A stretch of DNA of 6,652 bases from Actinomycetota bacterium (GTDB lineage: Bacteria; Actinomycetota; Acidimicrobiia; Acidimicrobiales; Ilumatobacteraceae), in contig WLEX01000067.1 in the NCBI GenBank assembly GCA_009704065.1, positions 1-6,652 on the forward strand. The letters run 5' to 3'. Shown piece after piece: positions 1 through 6,652 of this stretch (within the stretch, counting starts at the first letter, position 1; each line of letters opens with the position of its first letter). Below the pieces are notes generated by a model. It saw nothing but the letters and a program-made list of their open reading frames with translations, searched no databases and was not told where the DNA came from. Both the position numbers and the translations under genes were made by a program.

Positions 1-816
1 GGCGGCATCGGACATGTCATCGAATACCGCGGTTCTGCAATTCGTGCGCTTTCTATGGAAGGCCGCATGACCGTGTGCAACATGAGCATTGAAGCTGGCG
101 CAAAAGCTGGTCTTATTGCTCCCGATGAAACCACCTTCGAATACTTGAAGGGTCGCGAACATGCACCAAAGGGTGCCGATTGGGATGCTGCGGTTGCTGC
201 ATGGAAGCAACTACAAACTGATGAAGGTGCACAGTGGGATGCGGAAGTCTTTATCGATGCTTCAACTCTCAGCCCTCACGTGAGTTGGGGAACAAACCCT
301 GCACAAGTGCTTCCTATTAACGGTGTTATCCCCTCACCTGCCGATGCACCTGACGAGACAAGTGCAAACACCATTAGTCGTGCACTTGAGTACATGGGCC
401 TCACCGCTGGCATGAATATGCGCGACGTACCTGTCGACACTGTGTTTATCGGATCTTGCACCAATGGACGCATCGAAGACATCCGTGCTGCAGCTGCAGT
501 ATTGAAGGGACGCAAAGTCACCGTAAAGCGTGCCATGGTGGTGCCAGGCAGCCATGCAGTGCGCAATCAGGCAATTGCCGAAGGTCTCGACAAGATTCTT
601 ATTGAAGCTGGTGTTGACTTTCGTGAACCCGGATGCAGCATGTGTCTTGCAATGAACCCCGACAAGTTGGCGCCCGGCGAACGTGCCGCAAGCACCAGCA
701 ACAGAAACTTTGAAGGACGTCAAGGTCGCGGTGGTCGCACCCATCTTGTTTCGCCCGCCGTGGCTGCAGCAACCGCTGTTGCCGGACACTTCGCAAGCCC
801 AGGAGACCTCAAATGA
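1..816 (+). CDS. leuC: 3-isopropylmalate dehydratase large subunit, 3' part (5' end outside window)
   Basis: Large subunit of isopropylmalate isomerase, which with LeuD interconverts 2-isopropylmalate and 3-isopropylmalate in cytosolic leucine biosynthesis. The frame is open from base 1, so the gene enters from outside; 271 residues are visible against a usual length of about 465-475, so roughly the first 200 are missing. The three ligands of the [4Fe-4S] cluster are visible: Cys in GSCTNGR (codon 457-459) and the two Cys of PGCSMC (634-636 and 643-645). Other aconitase-family landmarks are [16 protein letters not shown] near the start, SWGTNP, and the C-terminal NRNFEGRQG and [13 protein letters not shown]. 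It overlaps leuD by four bases, so the two subunits are probably translationally coupled. Nothing looks degraded. Aconitase and homoaconitase are alternatives within the superfamily, but the separate small subunit directly downstream and the motif wording favour LeuC strongly. Confidence 0.97.
   Translation, partial: GGIGHVIEYRGSAIRALSMEGRMTVCNMSIEAGAKAGLIAPDETTFEYLKGREHAPKGADWDAAVAAWKQLQTDEGAQWDAEVFIDASTLSPHVSWGTNPAQVLPINGVIPSPADAPDETSANTISRALEYMGLTAGMNMRDVPVDTVFIGSCTNGRIEDIRAAAAVLKGRKVTVKRAMVVPGSHAVRNQAIAEGLDKILIEAGVDFREPGCSMCLAMNPDKLAPGERAASTSNRNFEGRQGRGGRTHLVSPAVAAATAVAGHFASPGDLK
801..806 (+). promoter_or_regulatory. Ribosome binding site of leuD
   Basis: AGGAGA lies inside the last codons of leuC, six bases before the leuD ATG at 813. 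It fixes the leuD start at the codon that overlaps the leuC stop and explains translation of both cistrons from one message. Confidence 0.8.
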
Positions 817-1400
817 AATCAGTACGCATCGTCACCGGTCGCGCCGTTCCGTTAAAGCGAAGCGATGTCGACACCGACCAAATCATTCCCGCCGAATGGT
901 TAAAGCGCGTCGAACGCACCGGATTTGAAGCCGGACTCTTTTCAACTTGGCGCGATGATCGCAGTTTTGTATTGAACGACGAACGCTATTCAGGTGCAAC
1001 AATTCTTGTTGCGGGGCCGAGCTTTGGCGTGGGTTCCTCACGTGAGCACGCGGTGTGGGCAATTCAGCAATACGGATTCGATGCAGTCATTGCACCAAGC
1101 TTTTCCGACATCTTCCGCAACAACTGCACAAAAAATGGTCTCGCTCCTGTGGTTCTGCCACAGGCTGCAGTCGACAAGTTGTGGGAACTCATTGAAGCTG
1201 ACGCCAACACAGAGATAACGGTCGATATGGAACGCCTCCTCGTAGAAGTTCCCTCAGCGGGATTCAAGGAAAGCTTTCCTATGGATGCACCGACCCAACA
1301 TCGTTTCCTCAATGGTCTCGACGACATTGGCATCACTATGACTCATGCCGATGAGATCAATTCTTACGAAAAGAATCGTCCAGCCTGGTTAGGTAAATAA
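813..1400 (+). CDS. leuD: 3-isopropylmalate dehydratase small subunit
   Basis: Small (swivel-domain) subunit of isopropylmalate isomerase; it completes the active site of LeuC in the cytosol. The 195-residue product has the usual full length. Visible family motifs are [14 protein letters not shown] (residues 18-31), [13 protein letters not shown] (68-80), whose GSSREH part belongs to the substrate-binding loop, and [18 protein letters not shown] after it. The Asn-Phe-Gly-Cys seen in enterobacterial LeuD is Ser-Phe-Gly-Val here, a kind of variation common in the family and not a sign of inactivation. The start ATG overlaps the leuC TGA (ATGA) and has a good ribosome binding site, so leuC-leuD form one operon whose promoter is outside the window. 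The next gene is convergent, so leuD is the last gene of this operon. Confidence 0.97.
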   Translation: MKSVRIVTGRAVPLKRSDVDTDQIIPAEWLKRVERTGFEAGLFSTWRDDRSFVLNDERYSGATILVAGPSFGVGSSREHAVWAIQQYGFDAVIAPSFSDIFRNNCTKNGLAPVVLPQAAVDKLWELIEADANTEITVDMERLLVEVPSAGFKESFPMDAPTQHRFLNGLDDIGITMTHADEINSYEKNRPAWLGK

Positions 1401-1405
1401 GCGGC

Positions 1406-1418
1406 GGGGCTTAGCCCC
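1406..1418. terminator. Possible short bidirectional terminator hairpin between leuD and the convergent gene
   Basis: GGGGC-TTA-GCCCC forms a five-pair GC stem with a three-base loop; the loop is the stop codon (TAA on the minus strand) of the convergent small gene. It begins six bases after the leuD stop, where transcripts from both sides should end. There is no real T tract on the plus side; on the minus side a TTATTT follows a few bases later. A five-pair stem is short, so this is only a plausible terminator. Confidence 0.35.
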
Positions 1419-1755
1419 ACTTCAATCCGGCAAACATCAAGGCATTGATAGCGGTCATTACCGTGATGAACTTCGTTGTCTGTGCGTTCAGAACTTTGTA
1501 TAACTCGGCCCGCAACTCAGCGATATCGGTCTTTACCTCTGTACGCAACTCAGCAATTTCGGTCTTCAACTCGGTACGCAAATCAGCGACATCGGTATGA
1601 AACTCGGCCCGCATCAGCACGAGATCATCTTTGGTGGCGAGATGAGAGATACCACCCATGGGCAAATGATCCATCAACACAGCTGCCGCATCCTTTCCCA
1701 GCGCTTCCGTTGCGCTAGCCGCAAGCATAAGCCGATTCACTTCTTCTGTCGACAT
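1411..1755 (-). CDS. Small coiled-coil protein with 11-residue repeats and a C-terminal membrane segment, function unknown
   Basis: I cannot assign a function. The 114-residue product has three parts: a helical N-terminal segment (residues 1-45, including MDHLP and an ATKDDL element), a charged coiled coil (about 49-89) and a hydrophobic stretch (about 96-113) that could be one membrane-spanning helix, followed immediately by the C-terminus. The coiled coil is made of three full copies of R-[AT]-E-x-x-T-[DE]-[IV]-A-[DE]-L (49-59, 60-70, 71-81) and a partial fourth beginning RAEL. Hydrophobic positions recur in a 3-4-4 pattern typical of hendecad coiled coils. Small proteins with an ATK-DL element, repeats of this kind and a terminal hydrophobic helix are common as hypothetical proteins in bacteria and recall the DUF1640/CCDC90 type, but I cannot prove membership. 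I chose the ATG at 1753-1755; an upstream in-frame TTG at 1810-1812 would add 19 residues with no visible ribosome site. No strong Shine-Dalgarno precedes the ATG either, only a purine-rich GGTGGAAAG. The gene converges on leuD and lies 72 bases after the secreted-protein gene. Confidence 0.8.
   Translation of the reverse strand: MSTEEVNRLMLAASATEALGKDAAAVLMDHLPMGGISHLATKDDLVLMRAEFHTDVADLRTELKTEIAELRTEVKTDIAELRAELYKVLNAQTTKFITVMTAINALMFAGLKWG
1502..1617 (-). repeat. Tandem 33-bp in-frame repeat, three full copies plus a partial fourth
   Basis: Copies at 1502-1534, 1535-1567 and 1568-1600, with about half a copy from 1601. By hand alignment each pair of full copies matches at 25-26 of 33 positions. 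The unit is exactly 11 codons, so gain or loss of a copy would lengthen or shorten the coiled coil without breaking the frame. It encodes the hendecad repeats of the small membrane-anchored protein. Confidence 0.85.
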
Positions 1756-1779
1756 TAAAAACCACACTTTCCACCACCC

Positions 1780-1815
1780 ACCTTGGGAGGTACCTCTATG
1801 AGTGCAGACCAAGGT
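1780..1815. repeat. Nested inverted repeats between the secreted-protein gene and the coiled-coil gene
   Basis: ACCTTGG (1780-1786) and CCAAGGT (1809-1815) form a perfect seven-base inverted repeat with a 22-base spacer. Within the spacer GAGGTACCTC (1787-1796) is a perfect ten-base palindrome. The element fills half of the 72-base gap upstream of the minus-strand coiled-coil gene. It could be an operator, or a poorly formed terminator for the secreted-protein gene, although no T run follows the outer stem. Only the symmetry is seen; any role is inferred. Confidence 0.4.
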
Positions 1816-1827
1816 TCAAAGTGGAAA

Positions 1828-3714
1828 CTATTTAACGGTAATGGTGATGCTCTTCTTGACTGTCTTTGGCTTCGGCATTTTCTTTGTCGCCTTTGGTGTA
1901 ACAGAAACGGTGAACGTACAGTTTCCTGCAGCCACTCCTTTCACAGTTTTATTGCCGAGCACAACACACTTCTTTTTAGAGGCAGCTGACTGAGAAATAG
2001 AAACCTTTGCGCCAGCGGGAATGGCCAAACCATATTTCTTGGCTACAGATGAGAGTGAACTTGATTTCCCTTTCCCGATTACTGGTTTGACAAAGGGAGC
2101 CACTACTGCGACTGGCGACACCGGAGCTGTGGTCACCCCAGGAGCAACAGTCGCGGGAGTTGCCTGTGTCAGTTTCACTTTCACTGTTGGAGCCGAGTGC
2201 GTGAATCCGTTCGCAGTGAACTTGAACCAGCCATCAGCATTCGTCATAGACGTAGTAGCCGCCTTAGATGTGCCGTCTTCACCAGCAACGGAAACATCCG
2301 ATGTGACGGGTGATTCATCGAGCTTGTAGAGACACTTTGCGATATCCGATCGAAGGACCAGGTCGTAGCGACCTTTGAATTCAGTTGTTCCATCTTTCTC
2401 ATAATGAGGAGCAGCAACTTTGTAATTCAAAGTTTTTGTTGCCTCATCGAATGACGGGGGACCTTCTGCATAGGCCGACGCATTTGTAGCCACGATGCCA
2501 GTTACCCCAGCGCCGTCTTTGATACACGATGGCGCCTTCACCATTTCTGAGTAACTCAGAGTTCGCACGCTCCATTGCGATGGCAATGCAACGGCCTTAT
2601 CTTGGGTATAGGTAGACCACAACTTCAGCTGGCTAAAGGCGGCTTCACTAAAAGCAGTTGGCCCAGAAATAGCATTGCGCACTAAAGGGTTAGTAGACAG
2701 CCCCAAACGAGTACCACAATTGCTAGGGCAATTTGCCGTAAACCATTCTTGGATATTTGCCGGCAATGAAGTCCATTGACCCACCCCAGAAACAATTGGG
2801 ATCTTCGTAGATTCTGCAGACACCGTCATAGTGGTTACGTTGTCTGCACGTGTGATTGATGCAGTGGGATCTTTGAGCCGACCATGCAACCACCCCGTTG
2901 GAGTGGTGGTTAGTCGAACTTTAAGCGTGAATTTAACGCCAGCAGGGAATGCATGCTTCATGGCACATTTAGCGTTCTCACCCCAATTCACACAACGAAT
3001 TCCTTCATCTACATCTGCCGCAACGCCTCCGAATCCAATCGTTGTTTTCCCGTTGGAATCTGTCTTCTCAGAAAAGGTATCCATGCAAAGACCCTGAAAT
3101 TGAGGGTTGCATTGGGTTTGATAAATATCAACAGGCGTAATATTTGCCGAAAAGCTACGCAGTGGCTTCAATGCATCACCATTAGCTTTTGATCCGACTA
3201 ACTGAACAGTGACTTCATAATCAGAGCCAAAGGCATGAGGAAGGCCCGTCATTGTCCACAAACTAGGAGGACCACCACCTGGAACACCTTCGCTAGGAGA
3301 TCCGGTGAAATCATTTACTCCACGTGCTGGAAAGAACTGTTTGAACGTTCCGGTTACCGATGTGCCATCTGTTTTTGTAGCTGTCACGCTCTCAATGCAA
3401 TCGATGGTTACAGATGAAATACATGGGCCCAACACTGCACGAAATGAATAGCCTGCAGACGAAGTACAGCCAGAGGACGTCGTAGCGGTACATAGTTTCT
3501 GCCCGTTGGCATCTGAACCAATGAGTACTGAAACATTGTCACGCAAACCCGAGACCTCGTCGAGTTCAAACGCATGAAGTCCGGCCACAGCGGCGAATTG
3601 GCTTGGCCATTGCTCATCTTCAAGTACGGCGGAACGAACAACGCCTTGTGGAATTGCAATCAAGGAAACAACAAGCGTTGCAACTGTTGCTGTAAGAACT
3701 TTTTTGAACTTCAT
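1828..3714 (-). CDS. Large secreted protein with paired cysteines and a basic C-terminal domain, function unknown
   Basis: Function not recognised. The 628-residue product begins MKFKKVLTATVATLVVSLIAIP, a clear Sec signal peptide (positive start, hydrophobic core to about residue 22, likely cleavage near residues 28-30). The mature part is rich in Thr, Ser, Val and Gly with predicted beta character and holds 14 cysteines, an even number. Most fall in near pairs (such as CNPQFQGLC, CVNWGENAKC, CPSNC), which suggests disulfides outside the cell. A Pro/Val/Ala/Thr linker (about 515-546) leads to a Lys-rich C-terminal domain (about 547-628) with two cysteines (KKCVVLG and GNCTFTV) and a tail alternating basic and beta segments. 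I see no LPXTG sorting signal, no lipobox and no C-terminal membrane helix, so it may be released or held non-covalently at the surface. From memory, similar C-terminal domains recur in large secreted proteins of planktonic actinobacteria. I chose this ATG over an upstream GTG at 3745-3747 because AAGGAG precedes it at five bases and the signal peptide begins directly here. Confidence 0.88.
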   Translation of the reverse strand: MKFKKVLTATVATLVVSLIAIPQGVVRSAVLEDEQWPSQFAAVAGLHAFELDEVSGLRDNVSVLIGSDANGQKLCTATTSSGCTSSAGYSFRAVLGPCISSVTIDCIESVTATKTDGTSVTGTFKQFFPARGVNDFTGSPSEGVPGGGPPSLWTMTGLPHAFGSDYEVTVQLVGSKANGDALKPLRSFSANITPVDIYQTQCNPQFQGLCMDTFSEKTDSNGKTTIGFGGVAADVDEGIRCVNWGENAKCAMKHAFPAGVKFTLKVRLTTTPTGWLHGRLKDPTASITRADNVTTMTVSAESTKIPIVSGVGQWTSLPANIQEWFTANCPSNCGTRLGLSTNPLVRNAISGPTAFSEAAFSQLKLWSTYTQDKAVALPSQWSVRTLSYSEMVKAPSCIKDGAGVTGIVATNASAYAEGPPSFDEATKTLNYKVAAPHYEKDGTTEFKGRYDLVLRSDIAKCLYKLDESPVTSDVSVAGEDGTSKAATTSMTNADGWFKFTANGFTHSAPTVKVKLTQATPATVAPGVTTAPVSPVAVVAPFVKPVIGKGKSSSLSSVAKKYGLAIPAGAKVSISQSAASKKKCVVLGNKTVKGVAAGNCTFTVSVTPKATKKMPKPKTVKKSITITVK

Positions 3715-3719
3715 CGGTT

Positions 3720-3725
3720 CTCCTT
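3720..3725 (-). promoter_or_regulatory. Ribosome binding site of the secreted-protein gene
   Basis: On the minus strand AAGGAG sits five bases before the ATG at 3712-3714. It is the strongest Shine-Dalgarno sequence on the minus strand of the window. It places the start at MKFKK, removing 11 residues that would otherwise precede the signal peptide. Confidence 0.8.
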
Positions 3726-3734
3726 TTAAGTATG

Positions 3735-3780
3735 GCAATTCAATCACACAGATATGACATGCTCGAGAGTCCTGAATTGC
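3735..3780. repeat. Eight-base inverted repeat in the gap between recD and the secreted-protein gene
   Basis: GCAATTCA (3735-3742) and TGAATTGC (3773-3780) are exact reverse complements separated by 30 bases. They occupy most of the 81-base gap between the recD stop and the start of the secreted-protein gene, where a promoter for the latter is expected. I could not identify convincing -35 and -10 boxes. The spacing suits two half-sites of a regulator better than a terminator hairpin, and no T run follows. The role is inferred. Confidence 0.35.
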
Positions 3781-3795
3781 AACGAACGCGAATGG

Positions 3796-5412
3796 TTATA
3801 AGCGGTTAGCTAAGCCAGTTGCGCGACGAATTGGCGTATTCACAGCACGTTCGATTGCTGCAAGAGAACCAACCAAAGTGAGTTTGCGTTGAGGTCGCGT
3901 GATTCCCGTGTACAACAATTCGCGCGTCACGATACGAGATCCAGCCTCTGGCATCACAACAATGGCGTGGTTGTATTCAGAGCCTTGACTCTTATGAATA
4001 GTGAGCGCATGCACCGTATCGGTATCGGGCAAACGCGCAAGAGAAATCGACGTAGGAGCATTGGGGTCACCGAAGTAGGCACGAAGTTGACCATCGACAT
4101 TGCACACAATGCCAACATCTCCATTCGATAATCCGGTAGATGAATCGTTTCGAGTAACCAGAACAGGTCGACCCACATACCAGCGCTGAGTGGTGTCGGG
4201 CCCGAGACCAGTTTCAACTAGTTGATTCCAATCACGCACACCGAGACGCCCTTCTCGGGTAGCCGACAACACTTGCATTTCTGCTTTGCGAGCTAACGCA
4301 AGCGATGCGTTTCCATCAGCTGCTGCTTCTTGAATGGAAAGAGAGTGAGCAATAACCAATTTCCCCAGTTCCGCAAGTTCATCTTGATGCTCATGCGGAT
4401 CGATCCAAGTAAATTCTGACGAGGGAGTCTGCAAAATGGTGCGAACAGTTACTACATCACCATCGCGCACGGCAGCAGCCAATGCTGCGATAACCGAATC
4501 GGAAGAGAATCGATATTGCTTTGTTAGCACTTCGCGTCGCTCATGCAAGGGAGAAGTAATACGCTCTGCTCCCTTTGCAATATCGGCAAGAACAGAACCT
4601 GCTTCAACACTTGCTAGTTGGTCGGGGTCTCCCACCAGCCACAAATGCGCATCGGATCGCAATGCCACTAGCAATCGATGCATCATGGAAAGCGACAACA
4701 TCGATGCTTCATCGACGATGACCAAGGAATAGGGAAGATGTTCACGAGCCCCAAATCGAAAACGTGGAGTACGGCCGGGTGCGTAACCCAACAGCTTGTG
4801 GGTAGTGACGGAAGGAGCAAAGCTGAGAGCCTCTAGGACAGCATCACTTGCTTTGGCTTCGCGGAGCCGAGCATCGAGAACACTCTTTAAGTGTTGGGAT
4901 GCTTTACCGGTGGGTGCGCACAGGGCGATGGCGGGAACTTCATTGTCGGGCAGTTGACGTAAGTACTCGGCCACGTAACGAGTTTTTCCTGTACCAGGGC
5001 CACCCAACACGATGGTGATGCGACTGGCATTATCTGCAAGCAGTTGTTGCGCGACTGCACGTTCTTCGTCGTACACACGTGAGAGATACAACAAATCGCC
5101 ATCACACACAAATGGTGGACGCGGCAACGCATCAGCGGTTTCTTGAGTGGCAACAAGTTGCGGCAGTGACAAGAGAGAGTCGCGTACAGAATCAGGATCG
5201 TGTGCCACCACACTTGCCAGATCGAGACATGCGTGACCGTCGCGGAACGCTTGCATCGTTAATGCCATTGCCGCGAGAGCTGATGTATATGGAGCAAGGG
5301 ATACCGAGATTGTCGACATATCGACCAACTGAGATACTGCTTCGATATCAACTCGACTTACTTGTTCTGAGGTGATGAGGTGTTGTAACTGAATGATGAC
5401 GGCTGCGCTCAT
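3796..5412 (-). CDS. recD: RecD, alpha subunit of the RecBCD helicase-nuclease (exodeoxyribonuclease V)
   Basis: RecD is the 5'-3' helicase motor of RecBCD, which unwinds and degrades DNA from double-strand ends and prepares it for RecA. The 538-residue product shows the superfamily 1B helicase motifs in order: Walker A GGPGTGKT (137-144), APTGKAS shortly after (motif Ia), Walker B DEAS (234-237), GDPDQ (261-265, motif III), QYR (299-301, motif IV), HKSQGSEY (473-480, motif V) and YTGITRPQ (501-508, motif VI). The element LSATREGRLGV, typical of RecD proteins, precedes domain 2B. Length is a little below E. coli RecD (about 608), with an N-terminal domain of some 130 residues still present. 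That N-terminal domain and the recB neighbour argue for RecD of a RecBCD complex and not the stand-alone RecD2. The ATG at 5410-5412 overlaps the recB TGA (ATGA); only a weak GGGAAAA precedes it, so translation is probably coupled to recB. An in-frame start 13 codons upstream would lie inside recB and is less likely. Confidence 0.95.
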   Translation of the reverse strand: MSAAVIIQLQHLITSEQVSRVDIEAVSQLVDMSTISVSLAPYTSALAAMALTMQAFRDGHACLDLASVVAHDPDSVRDSLLSLPQLVATQETADALPRPPFVCDGDLLYLSRVYDEERAVAQQLLADNASRITIVLGGPGTGKTRYVAEYLRQLPDNEVPAIALCAPTGKASQHLKSVLDARLREAKASDAVLEALSFAPSVTTHKLLGYAPGRTPRFRFGAREHLPYSLVIVDEASMLSLSMMHRLLVALRSDAHLWLVGDPDQLASVEAGSVLADIAKGAERITSPLHERREVLTKQYRFSSDSVIAALAAAVRDGDVVTVRTILQTPSSEFTWIDPHEHQDELAELGKLVIAHSLSIQEAAADGNASLALARKAEMQVLSATREGRLGVRDWNQLVETGLGPDTTQRWYVGRPVLVTRNDSSTGLSNGDVGIVCNVDGQLRAYFGDPNAPTSISLARLPDTDTVHALTIHKSQGSEYNHAIVVMPEAGSRIVTRELLYTGITRPQRKLTLVGSLAAIERAVNTPIRRATGLANRL

Positions 5413-6652
5413 GAGATTTTCCCAGCGAATAGGTCGGAAAGTTGAGACCAAAACCCAACTGGAGGTGACCAGGTAAGAACACCATTGCGGCGACCACTTT
5501 CGTCTGCTGGCGTCTCAGGGCCAGTCATACCTCGGATGAACATGTAGGCAAAGCCCCCAATTGCAGCGTTCGCGTCGAGGTGAGGTGCACGCCAACGCAA
5601 GAAACGATAAATGGCTGCACCATAGATGAGGGCCTGCAGTGGATAATGATGATGTTCCATCTCTACAAGCATTCGGTCTTGGCTGTAAGCATTGATCAGC
5701 AAGTCGTCGCCTTCACGGTCGAGACGATTGCTCTTGTAATCAGAAATGAAGAACTGATCAGACCCATTGATGGAAACGCGTAAGAGAGCGTCGATGGATC
5801 CGTTGATAAGACCAGCAAGCGGAATATTGAAAGAGTGGTGCGACAACGTGTGGGCATACGGCATGAGCAGATCATCGGCCGGAAGAACACGTTGTAACAA
5901 TTTGCCAACATGCTGCACTGTGACGCCAGATCGTAAATGAGCAAGTGACATTTCGAACGACATTTCGGCTGCTCGGTGCGGAACACCAAGCGCCTGCAAT
6001 GTGACATCGGAAAGCCGTGATCCCAATGGCGTAGTGAGTGAAAGAACTACCCCATCGACAATGGAAGCACCGTGAGTTGTATAGAGATCGCCGGTCACAA
6101 ATCGCTTCACTACCGCATGAACATGCTCATGCAGGTCGGGATGTGCGGGATCAATCAATTCATACACCGAGTGCAAGATTTTTCCAATGTGAGTTCCACC
6201 AGGAATACGCGCTAACGGCATGGCGGGCACACCAAACTCGACAGACGCCGCTGCGTATCCGGTGACACGCGAGAAGATACGTTCACCTTCCTCGCCACCA
6301 GACTGTGTTTCCATGTGCGCGTGAGATGAATCGCCTTTTTGCTTATCGGTGATGCCTGTAAAAGAAGTGCGTCGATACGTTTGTATAACGGCCTCTGGCA
6401 TTGTGGCCGTGCCAGGCGCATGTGTACTAGCAGCGATCTCGGGCGCTTTGTACGAGCGTGCTGTGGGAAGAGTTGCACCATCGACCACAGTGACTGACGA
6501 ATTCTTTCCGGCTAGTGCATCGGCATCGAACAGTTGAGGGACGATGGAATCAGATACATCGAGGGCATGAAGAATGCTCACATGATGTTTTGCGCGCGTG
6601 GCTGCCACATAAAGCAATCGGGAATATTCTTCGCACGCTTCTTCAAGACGAC
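5409..6652 (-). CDS. recB: RecB, beta subunit of the RecBCD helicase-nuclease, 3' part (5' end outside window)
   Basis: RecB carries the 3'-5' helicase and the only nuclease of RecBCD. About 413 C-terminal residues are visible and the frame is open to the window edge; E. coli RecB has about 1180, so most of the helicase lies outside. The fragment opens with helicase motif VI (EEYSRLLYVAATRAK). A poorly conserved linker follows, with YRRTSFTGIT matching the RRTSYSGLT element familiar from RecB, and then the nuclease domain. All expected active-site residues are seen: His in GKILHSVYE (codon 6171-6173), Asp in GSIDALL (5790-5792) and Asp and Lys in DYKSN (5727-5741). After these come YPLQALIYGAA and GGFAYMFIRGM; the latter corresponds to the GGxxYLFLRG signature near the RecB C-terminus and separates it from AddA, AdnA and UvrD. 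The nuclease should therefore be active. The stop overlaps the recD start. recC is expected upstream, beyond the right edge. Confidence 0.95.
   Translation of the reverse strand, partial: RLEEACEEYSRLLYVAATRAKHHVSILHALDVSDSIVPQLFDADALAGKNSSVTVVDGATLPTARSYKAPEIAASTHAPGTATMPEAVIQTYRRTSFTGITDKQKGDSSHAHMETQSGGEEGERIFSRVTGYAAASVEFGVPAMPLARIPGGTHIGKILHSVYELIDPAHPDLHEHVHAVVKRFVTGDLYTTHGASIVDGVVLSLTTPLGSRLSDVTLQALGVPHRAAEMSFEMSLAHLRSGVTVQHVGKLLQRVLPADDLLMPYAHTLSHHSFNIPLAGLINGSIDALLRVSINGSDQFFISDYKSNRLDREGDDLLINAYSQDRMLVEMEHHHYPLQALIYGAAIYRFLRWRAPHLDANAAIGGFAYMFIRGMTGPETPADESGRRNGVLTWSPPVGFWSQLSDLFAGKIS

Noticed and set aside
334..789. Long minus-strand open frame of 151 codons across leuC
   Set aside because: It lies entirely antisense to the conserved, cysteine-bearing part of leuC, its product has no recognisable motif, and it is explained as a shadow of the plus-strand codon pattern.
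1756..1812. Upstream TTG start adding 19 residues to the coiled-coil protein
   Set aside because: The extension is low in plausible content (several Trp, Gly and a Cys), would run through the palindromic element and lacks a ribosome site; the ATG at 1753-1755 is preferred.
2021..2329. Plus-strand frame of 102 codons with a protein-like, Thr/Val-rich composition
   Set aside because: It is antisense to the linker region of the secreted protein, whose Thr/Val/Ala/Pro-rich codons give similar residues on the other strand; no ribosome site of note and no motif.
3715..3747. Upstream GTG start adding 11 residues to the secreted protein
   Set aside because: It would bury the strong AAGGAG ribosome site inside the coding region and put acidic residues in front of a textbook signal peptide.
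3753..3780. Possible sigma-70-like promoter on the minus strand (TTGCAA and CATATC) before the secreted-protein gene
   Set aside because: The spacer is about 20 bases and the -10 match is poor, so I cannot support it as a promoter call.
4632..4639. CCACCAGC, the complement of the E. coli Chi octamer GCTGGTGG, inside recD
   Set aside because: It encodes part of the conserved helicase motif LVGD, occurs once, and Chi sequences differ between lineages, so a chance match within conserved codons is the simplest reading.

Overview
The window is ordinary, densely coded bacterial chromosome with balanced base composition (roughly half G+C by eye) and no trace of phage, transposon, CRISPR or RNA genes. 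The Val- and Ala-rich secreted protein with a basic, Cys-paired C-terminal domain, together with a RecBCD-type operon and actinobacterial-looking LeuC/LeuD, suggests an actinobacterium of moderate G+C. A planktonic freshwater lineage (Acidimicrobiia/Ilumatobacteraceae or a Nanopelagicales-like group) would fit, but this is inference from protein style and not a taxonomic identification.

Left end, plus strand (1-1400): the 3' part of leuC (3-isopropylmalate dehydratase large subunit, cut by the window edge) and complete leuD (small subunit). They overlap by four bases (ATGA) and form the isomerase of leucine biosynthesis. All three iron-sulfur cysteines of LeuC are visible.

Middle, minus strand (1411-3714): two genes converge on leuD. 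One encodes a 114-residue protein with three and a half copies of an 11-residue coiled-coil repeat followed by a C-terminal membrane segment. The other, upstream of it, encodes a 628-residue exported protein with 14 cysteines, mostly in close pairs, a Pro/Val/Ala linker and a Lys-rich C-terminal beta domain. Neither has a function I can name. The short gaps around them (1756-1827 and 3715-3795) carry inverted repeats.

Right end, minus strand (3796-6652): recD (complete) preceded by the 3' part of recB (cut by the window edge), again joined by an ATGA overlap. RecB shows helicase motif VI and a complete nuclease active-site set; RecD shows all the superfamily 1 helicase motifs. Together they would be the RecB and RecD subunits of the RecBCD helicase-nuclease that processes double-strand breaks. 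recC presumably lies just outside the window.

No stretch longer than 300 bases lacks a gene. I do not see a novel multi-gene system. The parts least explained by known biology are the repeat-built membrane protein and the large secreted protein.
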